Program-made: the position numbers and the translations under genes | Notes under the pieces: model-generated | What the model was told of the DNA's origin: nothing | What the model saw: the letters and a program-made list of their open reading frames with translations, nothing else | Database searches by the model: none | DNA from: Sphingobium yanoikuyae | GTDB lineage: Bacteria; Pseudomonadota; Alphaproteobacteria; Sphingomonadales; Sphingomonadaceae | Assembly: GCF_034424525.1 (NCBI RefSeq) | Contig: NZ_CP139979.1 | Location: 2,127,501 to 2,191,500 of the forward strand | DNA length: 64,000 nt | Direction: 5' to 3' | Shown: positions 17,881 to 26,585 of the stretch, in pieces | Position numbering within the stretch: position 1 is the stretch's first letter | Layout: the number at the start of each line of letters is the position of its first letter

Positions 17881-18603
17881 TTACTCCCCGATGCGCTGCG
17901 CCGCCTCGCGCAGGGCCTCGACCAGCGGCGCCGTCGCCCCCTCGGGAATCCAGCCCGACATGGCAATGCCGGCATGGACCGGATCGCCCATCGACACGGA
18001 CACGATATGATGGTCGCGCTCATCCGCGACATGGACGCGCGCATAGCCCAGCGCACGAACCTCGCTCAGCTTGGCGAGCAGGCTGTCGATGCCGTCCGGG
18101 AACATCGGAATGTCGCGCCCTTCATACAGCTCGCGCACATCCGCATCCTCCAGTTCCGCAAGCAGCGCGATGCCGATGCCGCTGGTGGTCGCCGGCAACA
18201 GGCCGATACGGCCCAGGCCGCGCGACGCCTCGATCCCCGGCGGGGCGTGGAAGAGATAGGAGACGCTGTCGTTCCACAGCACGCCCATCGCCACCGTATG
18301 ACCGTAGCGGCGCAGTTGCTCCAGTTCCGGCAGGGCGCGGCGGATCAGGCCGGACGCAAACAGGCTTTGCGCGGCCAGCACATGCATGCCCGGCCCGGCG
18401 GTATATTTGCGGTTCGCGGTCTGTCGCGCGATGCCCAGATAGGCCAGCGTCTTGAGCAGGCGGTTGATCTTGGTCGGATCGGAATCCAGCTGTCGCGCCA
18501 GTTCGCGGCAGCCGATCGGCTCGGGCGAGGAAGCGAGCGCCTGAAGCGTGGTGATCCCATCGATCAGGCTCTGGTTGGGCTGGGCGTTGATTTTCGTGCG
18601 CAT
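17881..18603 (-). CDS. IclR-family transcriptional regulator
   Basis: A 240-residue regulator with an N-terminal winged helix-turn-helix (SLIDGITTLQALASS, IGCRELARQL, TKINRLLKTLAYLG) and the IclR effector-binding domain (GHTVAMGVLWNDSVSYLFHA; LLPATTSGIGIALLAE; ALGYARVHVADE). IclR proteins bind sugar acids or aromatics and repress or activate neighbouring catabolic operons. It sits between the TonB receptor operon and the dehydratase gene, transcribed the same way. Control of both flanking operons and of the divergent SDR gene through the repeated TGTTGC sequence is a reasonable inference. No effector can be named. Confidence 0.9.
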   Translation of the reverse strand: MRTKINAQPNQSLIDGITTLQALASSPEPIGCRELARQLDSDPTKINRLLKTLAYLGIARQTANRKYTAGPGMHVLAAQSLFASGLIRRALPELEQLRRYGHTVAMGVLWNDSVSYLFHAPPGIEASRGLGRIGLLPATTSGIGIALLAELEDADVRELYEGRDIPMFPDGIDSLLAKLSEVRALGYARVHVADERDHHIVSVSMGDPVHAGIAMSGWIPEGATAPLVEALREAAQRIGE

Positions 18604-18649
18604 GGCCGTTTCTAGCGTCCGACCATGGCGTTTAGCCAGCCCAGATATC

Positions 18650-19834
18650 TCATTGCCGCCCCCGCGTTACATGGTTCCAGAAGGCCGCGTTCGGCGCCAC
18701 CCCCAGCCCCGGCCCTTCGGGCAGGGCAAAGGCGCCGGCCGTGCAGGACAGGCGCCCGTCGAGCAGCAACGCCGAACGCGGCAGGATCGAATGCTGATAT
18801 TCATGATAGGGCAGGTCGCGCACCGCTGCGGCGGCATGCAGGCTGGCCGCCGCGAAGATGCCGACGCCGATGGTCGCATGCGGCATCACCCGGACATGAT
18901 GGGCCTCGGCCAGACGAGCGATGCGCATGAACTGGGTGATGCCGGTATGGCCCATTTCGGGCTGCACGATAGATACCGCGCGCGATTCCAGTCTTGGCCG
19001 GGCGTCGAACACGCTGCGCCATTCCTCGCCCGCCGCGATCGGTGTCGCGACGCGGACGGCGACATCGGCCAGCCCCGCCACATCCTCGGGCTTGACCGGC
19101 GCCTCGGCGAAATAAAGGTCATGCGGTTCCAGCCGGCGGATGAGCGCCACCGCCTCGGCCGCTGAATACATCCAGTGCAGGTCGACCATCAGCTTGACGT
19201 CCGGGCCGATCGCGGCGCGCAAGGCCCGCGCCTCCGCCTCGATCCCGTCGAAGCTGACCACGCCCGCGAACTTGATCGCGTCGAACCCCTGGTCGACGAA
19301 GCGCTTCGCCAGTGCGCAGCGCGCCTCCAATGTCGGTTCGGGCAGGCCGGAGACATAGGCCGGAATGGTCTCGCGCCGCTGCCCGCCCAGCACGCGGCAA
19401 AGCGGCAGGCCGACGGCGCGGGCATGGATATCCCACAGCGCGATGTCGACCGCCGCCATCGCATCCAGCCAGAAACCGCCCTGATAGCCGCGCACCCGCA
19501 TCAGGTCGTAGAGATCTTCCCAGATCACCTCGACATCATGGGCCGATCGGTCGATCAAGATCGGCGCGATGACATCGTCAACCAGTTCATGGATCGCCCC
19601 CGGCGCGACCAGGCCATAGGTCTCGCCCCAGCCGACCAGCCCTGATCGGGTGGTGGCGCGCACCACGACCGATCGGTCGACCGTCGGATAGATGGTGCCG
19701 TTGCGGCGCCGGACGATATAGCCGGCCGCGTTGACTTCCTCGCCCGGCCCCAGCGCGCCCAGATAGGGCACGTCGCGGGGTATGGTGACGGTGAAGACGT
19801 CCAGCCGCTCGATCACATCGTCCATCGCGCCCAT
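18650..19834 (-). CDS. Enolase-superfamily sugar-acid dehydratase
   Basis: A 394-residue mandelate-racemase/muconate-lactonizing-type enzyme. Metal ligands are D218 (MVDLHW), E244 (YFAEAP) and E270 (AGEEW). Candidate catalytic residues are K188 (AIKFAG), H220 in the DxH motif, and the pair E293 (QPEMGH)/H319 (PHATIG); Glu replaces the Asp usual in that dyad. Such enzymes abstract the alpha-proton of an aldonate or aldarate and eliminate water to give a 2-keto-3-deoxy acid. That product is the substrate type of the aldolase upstream and the kinase downstream. The start is uncertain: ATG 19834 or ATG 19825. It overlaps the end of the aldolase region closely (5 bp gap), so the two are co-transcribed. 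The sugar specificity is not readable. Confidence 0.87.
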   Translation of the reverse strand: MGAMDDVIERLDVFTVTIPRDVPYLGALGPGEEVNAAGYIVRRRNGTIYPTVDRSVVVRATTRSGLVGWGETYGLVAPGAIHELVDDVIAPILIDRSAHDVEVIWEDLYDLMRVRGYQGGFWLDAMAAVDIALWDIHARAVGLPLCRVLGGQRRETIPAYVSGLPEPTLEARCALAKRFVDQGFDAIKFAGVVSFDGIEAEARALRAAIGPDVKLMVDLHWMYSAAEAVALIRRLEPHDLYFAEAPVKPEDVAGLADVAVRVATPIAAGEEWRSVFDARPRLESRAVSIVQPEMGHTGITQFMRIARLAEAHHVRVMPHATIGVGIFAAASLHAAAAVRDLPYHEYQHSILPRSALLLDGRLSCTAGAFALPEGPGLGVAPNAAFWNHVTRGRQ

Positions 19835-19839
19835 ATCCT

Positions 19840-20745
19840 TCAGCCCCGCACCACGCCGATACCGGTCCAATCGTCGATCCGTGCGAGGATGCGGTCAAGC
19901 TCGCGCTGGTCGCCCTCGTCCAGTTCCGGGCCGAGCGCGCGGGTGAAAGCGTTGGCGATCAGGCCGCGTCGGCGCAGCACTTCCTTGGTCAGGCGCCAGC
20001 GAAACACCGCCTGCATCATCAGCAGCGGCAGCATCCGTTCATAATGGGTGCGCACCGCATCACCGTCGCCGGCCAGATGGGCAGCCATCAGCGCGACATG
20101 CGCCTCGGGCAGTTCGGCCGCCGGCATGGTGCCGATCGCGCCGCGCGCCAGTTCATCGGTGATGTAACGGCCACCGGCACCGCCGAACACGCCCAGCAGA
20201 TGATCGGGCGCGGCGGCGCGGATCGCGCTGATCCGCTGGCCACAGGGCATATTCTCTTCCTTGACCCAGTGGATGGCGGGGACGGCGCCGACCACGGCGA
20301 TGACATCCTCGGCACTCAGGCCCGCCCCCATCGGTCGGGGTGCATTTTGCAGCATCAGCGGCAGGCCGACCTCGCCCAGTTTGCGATAATGGGCGGCCAG
20401 CGCGTCATTGTCGCCGGCCAGCGCGCCCGGCGTCATCACCATCGCGCCGGCGGCGCCCGCTTCCTTGCCCGCACGGATCAGCGCCAGGCTTTCTTCGATA
20501 TCGGGGCTGGATGCACCGATGATGAAGCCGATGCGGCCATCGATGCGCGCGGCGATCCGGGCAATGAGGCCGATCCGCTCGTCGAGCGAGAGCATGTCAT
20601 ATTCGCTGGCGAGGCCCGGAAAGACTGCGCCGTCGACACCGCAATCGACGACGAAATCGACAATCGCATCCATGCCGCTATCGTCGATAGCGCCCGACGC
20701 ATCGAACGGCGTGGGCAGAACCGGATATACGCCACTGACCTTCAT
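19840..20745 (-). CDS. DapA/NAL-family aldolase or dehydratase with Tyr-to-Gln change
   Basis: A 301-residue class I lyase of the dihydrodipicolinate synthase/N-acetylneuraminate lyase superfamily, which contains 2-keto-3-deoxy-sugar-acid aldolases and dehydratases. The Schiff-base lysine is K162 (HWVKEEN) and the pyruvate-carboxylate-binding loop is GLASEYDML (44-52). At the place of the catalytic tyrosine (E. coli DapA Y133) the sequence reads LMLQNAPRP, so residue 133 is Gln. A biosynthetic DapA role is unlikely given this and the context. It probably splits or dehydrates the keto-deoxy acid made by the adjacent dehydratase. It is the first gene of the aldolase-dehydratase operon; the promoter shares sequence with that of the TonB receptor operon. 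Confidence 0.86.
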   Translation of the reverse strand: MKVSGVYPVLPTPFDASGAIDDSGMDAIVDFVVDCGVDGAVFPGLASEYDMLSLDERIGLIARIAARIDGRIGFIIGASSPDIEESLALIRAGKEAGAAGAMVMTPGALAGDNDALAAHYRKLGEVGLPLMLQNAPRPMGAGLSAEDVIAVVGAVPAIHWVKEENMPCGQRISAIRAAAPDHLLGVFGGAGGRYITDELARGAIGTMPAAELPEAHVALMAAHLAGDGDAVRTHYERMLPLLMMQAVFRWRLTKEVLRRRGLIANAFTRALGPELDEGDQRELDRILARIDDWTGIGVVRG

Positions 20746-20786
20746 GGAACCCCTTCCTCTCCTGTTTCCGCATCAATTATCGCTCA

Positions 20787-20857
20787 TTTAGCAACACGTC
20801 AATCTGACATTGTCAGAATTATGTCATTGCGAGCGCATAGCCAGATGATATGTTGCT
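20787..20857. promoter_or_regulatory. Divergent promoter/operator region, aldolase and SDR genes
   Basis: On the minus strand TTGACG (20802-20797) followed by TGTTGCTAAATGAGCGATAATT gives -35 and -10 candidates for the aldolase operon. The 17-bp stretch 20787-20803 matches 17765-17781 upstream of the TonB receptor at 13 positions. GCAACA at 20791-20796 and TGTTGC at 20851-20856 form an inverted pair across the region. TCTGAC-ATT-GTCAGA (20803-20817) is a further dyad. Confidence 0.5.
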
Positions 20858-20881
20858 TTTATAAATACGAATGGAGAAGAT

Positions 20882-21616
20882 ATGCCCCGCCTGTCCGGTA
20901 AGATCGCTCTCGTCACCGGTGCAGCCGGCGGCATCGGCGCGGCCATTTGCGTCCGTTTCAAGGCGGAGGGCGCCCATGTCGTCGCGATGGACCGGATCGC
21001 GCCTGATGCGGGGGACGAGGCATGGGTCTGCGACCTGGCCGACGACGCCGGCATTGCGCAGGGCGCGGCCGACCTGCTGGCACGGCTTGGGCCGCCGGAC
21101 ATCATCGTCCATGCCGGCGCAGCCACCGAACAGGCGGACATCTTCACCTCCTCGCCCCAGGCCTTCAATGCGGTCTATGACGTGAATGTCGGCGGTGCGG
21201 TCCGCCTGGTCCAGGCTTTCGCACCTGCCATGCAAGACGCGGGCCGGGGCAGTTTCGTCTTCATTTCCTCGATCAATGCCCGCATGGGCGCGCCCAGCCT
21301 GGCGGCCTATGCCGCATCGAAGGGCGGCCTCGAAACCTTCATGAAGGGCTTTGCGCTGGACGTCGCGGCCGACGGCCTGCGCGCCAATTGCGTCGCCCCG
21401 GCCTCGATCGACACGGCAATGCTGCGCGCCTCCTTCGACCGGCAGCCCGATCCGGCGGCCGCGCTGGCCGCCAATATCTTGCGCCACCCGCTCGGCCGGC
21501 TCGGCACCGTCGAGGATGTTGCCAATCTGGTGCTGTTCCTCGCGTCCGATGAAGCCGCCTGGATCACCGGTGGCGTGTTCCCGGTGGATGGCGGCGCCGG
21601 CATCACCCGGCGATAG
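20882..21616 (+). CDS. Short-chain dehydrogenase/reductase
   Basis: A 244-residue classical SDR. The NAD(P)-binding motif is TGAAGGIG (12-19), the active-site Ser is in FISSINARMG, and YxxxK is YAASK with the usual downstream Lys. The C-terminal WITGGVFPVDGG is standard. The family oxidises alcohols to ketones or lactones. Here it probably oxidises a sugar to a lactone or a hydroxy acid at the head of the locus (inference from context). The ATG at 20882 has GGAGA 5 bases upstream. It is divergent from the aldolase operon and ends at a hairpin shared with the convergent mqo gene. Confidence 0.9.
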   Translation: MPRLSGKIALVTGAAGGIGAAICVRFKAEGAHVVAMDRIAPDAGDEAWVCDLADDAGIAQGAADLLARLGPPDIIVHAGAATEQADIFTSSPQAFNAVYDVNVGGAVRLVQAFAPAMQDAGRGSFVFISSINARMGAPSLAAYAASKGGLETFMKGFALDVAADGLRANCVAPASIDTAMLRASFDRQPDPAAALAANILRHPLGRLGTVEDVANLVLFLASDEAAWITGGVFPVDGGAGITRR

Positions 21617-21622
21617 GCTGGG

Positions 21623-21668
21623 GGACAGGGAGCAGGCTGGCGATCGCGCGCCAGCCCCTCCCCTGTCC
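21623..21668. terminator. Bidirectional hairpin between SDR gene and mqo
   Basis: Nested stem: GGACAGGG (21623-21630) pairs with CCCTGTCC (21661-21668), and inside it GGCTGGCG (21635-21642) pairs with CGCCAGCC (21649-21656). It fills the 57-bp gap between two convergent stop codons. Confidence 0.65.
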
Positions 21669-21673
21669 GGTCG

Positions 21674-23398
21674 TTACAGCGCCTGCTGTTCCGAATTGAG
21701 GTTGCGCTTCGCCGGCAATTTGGCGCCGGCATCGGGCATCGCACCATTGAGGCTCGCCGGCACCTCGACATAGGGCAGGCCCAACGTCTGGCTGGTCATG
21801 CGACGGATGCGGTTGGTGAGATCCGGACTGGCATTGAGCTTCTGACCATAGGAAGGCACCATCGCCGCCACCTTGGGCTTCCAGCTGGTCGCCATCTGCT
21901 GCGGGAAGGCGCGGCGCATCACTTCCAGCATGATCGCCGGCGAGGTGGAAGCGCCAGGCGAGGCGCCCAGCAGCGCGGCGATACTGGCATCCTTGTCGGT
22001 GACGATCTCGGTCCCGAACTGAAGCACCGTGCCCTTCTTGGGATCATATTTGATCACCTGCACGCGCTGGCCGGCGGTGATCAGCTTCCAGTCGCCGCGC
22101 TTGGCATTGGGATAATATTTGACCAGTTCGGCCTGGCGCTGGGCATCGGTCAGCGTCGCCTGCTGCGCCAGATAGCGGACCAGATCCAGATTTTCCGCGC
22201 CGACCTTCATCATGCCGCCGACATTATTCTTGTAGATGGAGGCGAACAGATCGAGCGGCGAGCCATTTTTCAGGAATTTCGTGCTCTGGAGTGCGAAGGG
22301 ACCGAACAGGGTGACCGACTTGCCGTCGAGCTTGCGCGCGTCAAGATGCGGCACCGACATGGGCGGCGATCCGGCCTCCGCCTTGCCATAGACCTTCACA
22401 TTGTGACGGCTGGTCGCGGCCGGCCCCTCGAACGCCAGGAACTGGCCGCCGACCGGGAAGCCGGCATAGTTTTTCGATTCCGGAATGCCCGACATCTGCA
22501 GCAGCTTGAGCGAGGCCCCGCCCGCGCCGATGAAGACGAACTTCGCCTTCACCACGGCGTCGCTGTTCTTCTTGAGGTCATGGACGGTGACGTTCCACGT
22601 CTTGTCCGCATTCTGATGCAGGCCGCGCACCTCATGGCCAAGCTGCAGGTTGAAATTGGGATTGCGGGTCAGCGCATGGGTCAACTGGGTGGTGATGACA
22701 CCGAAATTGACATCGGTGCCGAGCGGCATGAACGTCGCCGCCACCTTCTGCTTCGGGTCGCGCCCCTCCATCACCAGCGGCGCCCAGCGGCGGATCTGTG
22801 CCGGATCCTGCGAATATTGCATGCCGTAGAAAAGCGGGTTCTTGACCAGCGCATCGCGGCGCTTGTGCAGATAGGCGATATTGTCGTCACCCCAGACGAA
22901 GCTCATATGCGGCGTCGGGTTGATGAAGTCGGTCGGCTTGGGCAGGCGGCCCTGCTTGACCTCATGCGACCAGAACTGGCGCGAAATCTCGAACTGCTCG
23001 GCGATGTCCACGGCCTTTTCGGTCGCGATCGATCCGTCGTCCTTTTCCGGCGTATAGTTCAGCTCGGCAAAGCCCGAATGGCCGGTGCCGGCATTGTTCC
23101 AGCCATTGGAGCTTTCCTGCGCGACCTTGCCCATCCGCTCATAGATGTCGATCCGCCAGTCCGGCTCCATTTCCTGGAGATAGGTGGCCAGCGTCACGCC
23201 CATGATGCCGCCGCCGATCACCAGCACATCGACCGGCTTGTCATTGGCGGCCGCCTTGCAGGCGGGCGAGGCCATCGGACGGAACAGGAAGGCGGTGGCG
23301 GCGATCGCCAGCACCAGGAGGAGGATGGCGAGGGTAAGGAGGATCTTCTTGAACAGGGGCCGGCGGCGCGGTGCCGCCGGACTGGAGGAGGATGTCAT
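21674..23398 (-). CDS. mqo: Malate:quinone oxidoreductase with N-terminal membrane anchor
   Basis: FAD enzyme that oxidises malate to oxaloacetate and passes electrons to quinone, a TCA-cycle step. The 574-residue protein has the FAD motif VIGGGIMG and the family blocks [36 protein letters not shown] and [15 protein letters not shown]. Unlike the usual ~500-residue peripheral enzyme it has a Pro/Arg-rich start and a strong hydrophobic helix (about residues 18-40) before the FAD domain, so it is probably anchored in the membrane. ATG 23398 is chosen; an upstream TTG (23413) is possible. It lies 96 bp downstream of the porin gene and is probably co-transcribed with porin and dctA. Confidence 0.93.
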   Translation of the reverse strand: MTSSSSPAAPRRRPLFKKILLTLAILLLVLAIAATAFLFRPMASPACKAAANDKPVDVLVIGGGIMGVTLATYLQEMEPDWRIDIYERMGKVAQESSNGWNNAGTGHSGFAELNYTPEKDDGSIATEKAVDIAEQFEISRQFWSHEVKQGRLPKPTDFINPTPHMSFVWGDDNIAYLHKRRDALVKNPLFYGMQYSQDPAQIRRWAPLVMEGRDPKQKVAATFMPLGTDVNFGVITTQLTHALTRNPNFNLQLGHEVRGLHQNADKTWNVTVHDLKKNSDAVVKAKFVFIGAGGASLKLLQMSGIPESKNYAGFPVGGQFLAFEGPAATSRHNVKVYGKAEAGSPPMSVPHLDARKLDGKSVTLFGPFALQSTKFLKNGSPLDLFASIYKNNVGGMMKVGAENLDLVRYLAQQATLTDAQRQAELVKYYPNAKRGDWKLITAGQRVQVIKYDPKKGTVLQFGTEIVTDKDASIAALLGASPGASTSPAIMLEVMRRAFPQQMATSWKPKVAAMVPSYGQKLNASPDLTNRIRRMTSQTLGLPYVEVPASLNGAMPDAGAKLPAKRNLNSEQQAL

Positions 23399-23494
23399 GA
23401 TCGTGGGTTCCAAATCTGCGTGGAAAGGGGCCGGGCGGCCGGATGCGCGTTCGCCAATCTTGTCCGTCAGGTCATGCGCACCACCCCATCATCC

Positions 23495-24976
23495 TCAGAA
23501 GCGGAAGCTCAGCCAGCCGGCCAGATAGTCGCTGTTGCCATAGCCGGCACGGCTGAGCACCGGTCCCGCATCCAGATGCTCGTAGCGCCCGACAAAGGAC
23601 AGGCGCGGCGTGATCGACCATGTGATCTGTGCGCGGATCGATTCGCCGATCTTGTGGCCGGGAACCGATTGGGTGCCGGCGAAGATCGACTTGTTGGCGC
23701 GATAGACCGCATCATTTTCATCGGCGCGCCAGGCGAACTGATATTCCATCGTCGCCTTCACGCCCTTGAGCGGCGACAGGGTCAGGCTGGGCGCCAGCGT
23801 CTTGAGGTTGGTCGGCGTCATGCACAGCTGGTAGCTGTAATAGATATTATTGCCGAAGGGGGCATAGGCGGCCTTCAGCGTACCGCCCTCGAACGTGCCG
23901 CCGCCGCTCGCATAATCGGCGTGGAAGCCGATGCGCGGCCCCATCGGCAGGTCGCCCGGCAATTTGTAGCTCTGGTTGAAGAACAGCTGCCAGGCGCTGA
24001 TATCGCGCCCGTCGAAATCGCCGAACTGGTGGTTGACGGTCCAGTCGAGATTGACCGGGCCAACCTCCCCCCACAGGCGCGCGCCGGCATAGAAACGCTC
24101 AACCCGGCCGGTTACGCCGCCCCACAGCGCTTCACTGGTGCGCAACCGCCAGAAAAAGGGATCGAGATAGAGTTCCGATCCGCCCAGCGCCGTTTCCGGA
24201 ATCCGGATGCCGGTGGTGAAGCCGGAAAAGCGCCGCCCCTGCTCGACCTTGTCATCGTCGATGCCACCATTGCCCAGCGCGGTCGGCTTGAAGTCGAAGG
24301 CGTCGATGCGCAGCGATCCCGTCCGTGCCCAGGCCCGCACGCCGTTCAGCGCATAGCGGATCGTATTATTGTCGCGCTGCGACGTCAGCAGATTGGGACC
24401 GTCGGTAAATTCCTGCCGCCCATAGCGCAGGCCCAGGTCCATGCCCGCAACCCGGCCCTTCAGTTCGGCGAAGGACTGGAGCAGCACCAGATCATTGCGC
24501 AGCGATCCCGACGGCGTGCCGATATTGTCACCGGACATGCCGCCATGGGCGATTTCGCCATAGAAGCGCAGATGCGGCCCGACATGCAGGTCGGCGCCGC
24601 CGACCAGCCGGTTGATGTCCTGCCGCTGGCTGCCGGCGTTCCGCAGGTTGAGGTTGGTCGTGTAATTGACCCGCACCCGCGCCTCGCCGCTGAGCGTCAG
24701 ATAGATGTCACCGTCATCGTCGAGCGGCAGATATTTGAGGCGATCGAACAGGTCGTCGCGCTGCGCCGGATCGGCCTTGCCGCGCCAGTCCTCCGCCCAG
24801 CGCGACAGGGCATAGCCGCCCGACACCGATCCTTCGCCGACGGCATCGGCGGGATAGAGGCTGGCGGGTTCAGCGGGCATGTCGTCGGCCCATGCAGGCG
24901 TGACGAGCAAGGTGGCCAGGGTCAGAGCGGAGACGGCGACGGGGCGGCGCGTAGCCGCGCAGGAGAAACGAACCAT
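23495..24976 (-). CDS. AlgE-like outer-membrane porin (alginate-export family)
   Basis: A 493-residue outer-membrane beta-barrel protein. A signal peptide ends near residue 30 (TPAWA). The body is made of alternating barrel strands (LSGEARVRVNYTT, GLRYGRQEF, RVERFYAGARLWG) and ends in the outer-membrane terminal phenylalanine (WLSFRF). The LKYLPLDDDGDIYLTLSGEAR start and the GRQEFTDGPNLLTSQRDNNTIR block are typical of the alginate-export domain family (PF13372). No alginate synthesis genes are nearby. It lies 12 bp after dctA and before mqo, so here it is better read as the outer-membrane channel of a C4-dicarboxylate uptake system (inference). Confidence 0.85.
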   Translation of the reverse strand: MVRFSCAATRRPVAVSALTLATLLVTPAWADDMPAEPASLYPADAVGEGSVSGGYALSRWAEDWRGKADPAQRDDLFDRLKYLPLDDDGDIYLTLSGEARVRVNYTTNLNLRNAGSQRQDINRLVGGADLHVGPHLRFYGEIAHGGMSGDNIGTPSGSLRNDLVLLQSFAELKGRVAGMDLGLRYGRQEFTDGPNLLTSQRDNNTIRYALNGVRAWARTGSLRIDAFDFKPTALGNGGIDDDKVEQGRRFSGFTTGIRIPETALGGSELYLDPFFWRLRTSEALWGGVTGRVERFYAGARLWGEVGPVNLDWTVNHQFGDFDGRDISAWQLFFNQSYKLPGDLPMGPRIGFHADYASGGGTFEGGTLKAAYAPFGNNIYYSYQLCMTPTNLKTLAPSLTLSPLKGVKATMEYQFAWRADENDAVYRANKSIFAGTQSVPGHKIGESIRAQITWSITPRLSFVGRYEHLDAGPVLSRAGYGNSDYLAGWLSFRF

Positions 24977-24988
24977 GGTGGCTGCGCC

Positions 24989-26329
24989 TCATTCCGCCGG
25001 TACGGCGCTGGCGAGCGCCGGGGCCGTCGGGGACGGCACCCCGCCCTCGCCCCGCATCGCGGCCTGCAACTGCGTCCGGTCCAGCTTCCCTTCCCAGCGC
25101 GATACGACGATCGTCGCCACCGCATTGCCGATGAAGTTGGTGAGGCTGCGGCATTCGCTCATGAAGCGGTCGACGCCCAGGATCAGGGCCATGCCGGCGA
25201 CGGGCACGGAGGGGACGATGGAGAGGGTTGCCGCCAGCGTGATGAAGCCGGCACCGGTCACGCCCGCCGCGCCCTTGGACGAGAGCATAGCGACGCCCAG
25301 CAACAGGATCTGGTCGCCGATCGACAGGTCGACACCGGTAGCCTGCGCGATGAAGAGCGCGGCCAGCGTCATGTAGATATTGGTGCCGTCGAGGTTGAAG
25401 CTGTAGCCGGTCGGCACGACCAGCCCGACGATCGACTTGGGGCAGCCGGCCCGCTCCATCTTCTCGATCAGGGCCGGCAGCGCGCTTTCCGACGAGGAGG
25501 TGCCCAGCACCAGCAGCAATTCGGTCTTCAGGTAACGGATCAGGCCGAAGATCGAGAAACCGGCGGCACGGGCGACCAGACCCAGGATCACGACCACGAA
25601 CAGCGCCGAAGTGAGGTAGAAAGTGCCGACCAGGAAGGCGAGATTGGCGAGCGTGCCGACGCCATATTTGCCGATGGTGAAGGCCATGGCGCCGAACGCA
25701 CCGATGGGCGCGGCCTTCATGACGATGGCGACCAGCTTGAACACGGCGGTCGAGACATCTTCGAGCAGGTCGAGCACGCGCGCACCGCGATCGCCGATCA
25801 GCGCCAGCGCGACCCCGAACAGGATCGCGACGAACAGCACCTGCAGGATATTGCCGCTGACGAAGGCGGACAGGAAACTGTCGGGGATGATGCCGGTCAG
25901 GAAGCCCGTCAGCGTGCTGTCATGCGCCTTTTCCGCATATTCGCTGACCTTGCTGGCGTCGAGCGTGGCGGGGTCGATGTCGAGGCCCGCGCCCGGCCGC
26001 ACCACATTGGCGACGATCATGCCGACGACCAGCGCCAGGGTGGAGAAGAAGAGGAAATAGGCGAAGGCCTTGCCCGCGACCCGGCCGACGCTGGCAATGT
26101 CGCGCATGCCGGCGATGCCGGTGACGATCGTCAGGAAAATGACCGGGGCGATGACCATCTTCACCGCCTTGATGAAGGCGTCGCCGACCGGCTTCATCGC
26201 CTCCCCCAGATGCGGCGCGAAATGGCCGAGCGCCACGCCAGCGATGATCGCCAGCAGCACCTGCGCATAGAGATGGAGATACCAGGGACGCCGGGCGACC
26301 GGCGCGTCGGAGAAATCGGAAATCTGCAT
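24989..26329 (-). CDS. dctA: C4-dicarboxylate transport protein (DAACS family)
   Basis: Inner-membrane symporter of 446 residues that imports succinate, fumarate and malate with cations. The motifs of the glutamate/dicarboxylate symporter fold are present: [10 protein letters not shown] (hairpin HP1), [13 protein letters not shown] (TM7), [15 protein letters not shown] (HP2) and [20 protein letters not shown] (TM8). The length fits DctA. ATG 26329 is preferred to a TTG extension to 26356, though no clear ribosome site exists. It is the first gene of dctA-porin-mqo and divergent from dctB-dctD, the standard regulatory arrangement. Confidence 0.95.
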   Translation of the reverse strand: MQISDFSDAPVARRPWYLHLYAQVLLAIIAGVALGHFAPHLGEAMKPVGDAFIKAVKMVIAPVIFLTIVTGIAGMRDIASVGRVAGKAFAYFLFFSTLALVVGMIVANVVRPGAGLDIDPATLDASKVSEYAEKAHDSTLTGFLTGIIPDSFLSAFVSGNILQVLFVAILFGVALALIGDRGARVLDLLEDVSTAVFKLVAIVMKAAPIGAFGAMAFTIGKYGVGTLANLAFLVGTFYLTSALFVVVILGLVARAAGFSIFGLIRYLKTELLLVLGTSSSESALPALIEKMERAGCPKSIVGLVVPTGYSFNLDGTNIYMTLAALFIAQATGVDLSIGDQILLLGVAMLSSKGAAGVTGAGFITLAATLSIVPSVPVAGMALILGVDRFMSECRSLTNFIGNAVATIVVSRWEGKLDRTQLQAAMRGEGGVPSPTAPALASAVPAE

Positions 26330-26445
26330 GACAGTTGTCTTTCTGGCCCTCGCCAAAAGCCTTCCCGCCTTCTTGGTTGGGCGGGTCGGGAATTGAGGGG
26401 ACCAGTATCGAGCCGTCAGCCATGCGCGACAAATTGCAGGAGGAA

Positions 26446-26558
26446 TGAAATTAAATCATTATAATTCAATATATTGATACGATTTCCATGCCTGCGGCCA
26501 GTTCATTTAGTGCATATAATTGCTCACCAATATCACGTGATGTGCCAAAATTTGCACA
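26446..26558 (-). promoter_or_regulatory. dctA-dctBD divergent control region
   Basis: The 256-bp gap between dctA and dctB is AT-rich. A near-palindrome of 18 bp (26541-26558, arms TGTGC...GCACA, two mismatched pairs inside) resembles activator sites of NtrC/DctD type. On the minus strand a perfect TATAAT (26463-26458) lies about 130 bp before the dctA start and could be a sigma-70 -10 box. I see no good sigma-54 promoter: the only GG-N10-GC spacing upstream of dctA (around 26355-26370) otherwise fits poorly. Confidence 0.45.
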
Positions 26559-26585
26559 TAGCCTGCCGGCGCGATATGCAGGGCT

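Noticed and set aside
26352..26375. Sigma-54 promoter for dctA (GG-N10-GC on the minus strand)
   Set aside because: Only the dinucleotides match; the rest of the -24/-12 boxes do not, and the position leaves almost no leader.
22346..26464. A very long open frame (over 1300 codons) on the + strand opposite mqo, porin and dctA
   Set aside because: It is antisense to three well-identified genes, is rich in Arg/His/Gly/Asp as expected for a shadow frame in high-GC DNA, and has no recognisable domain.
26446..26478. Ten-codon frame after AGGAGG upstream of dctB ([10 protein letters not shown])
   Set aside because: The ribosome-site spacing is too short (1-2 bases) and nothing in its codons suggests a leader peptide; probably chance in AT-rich DNA.
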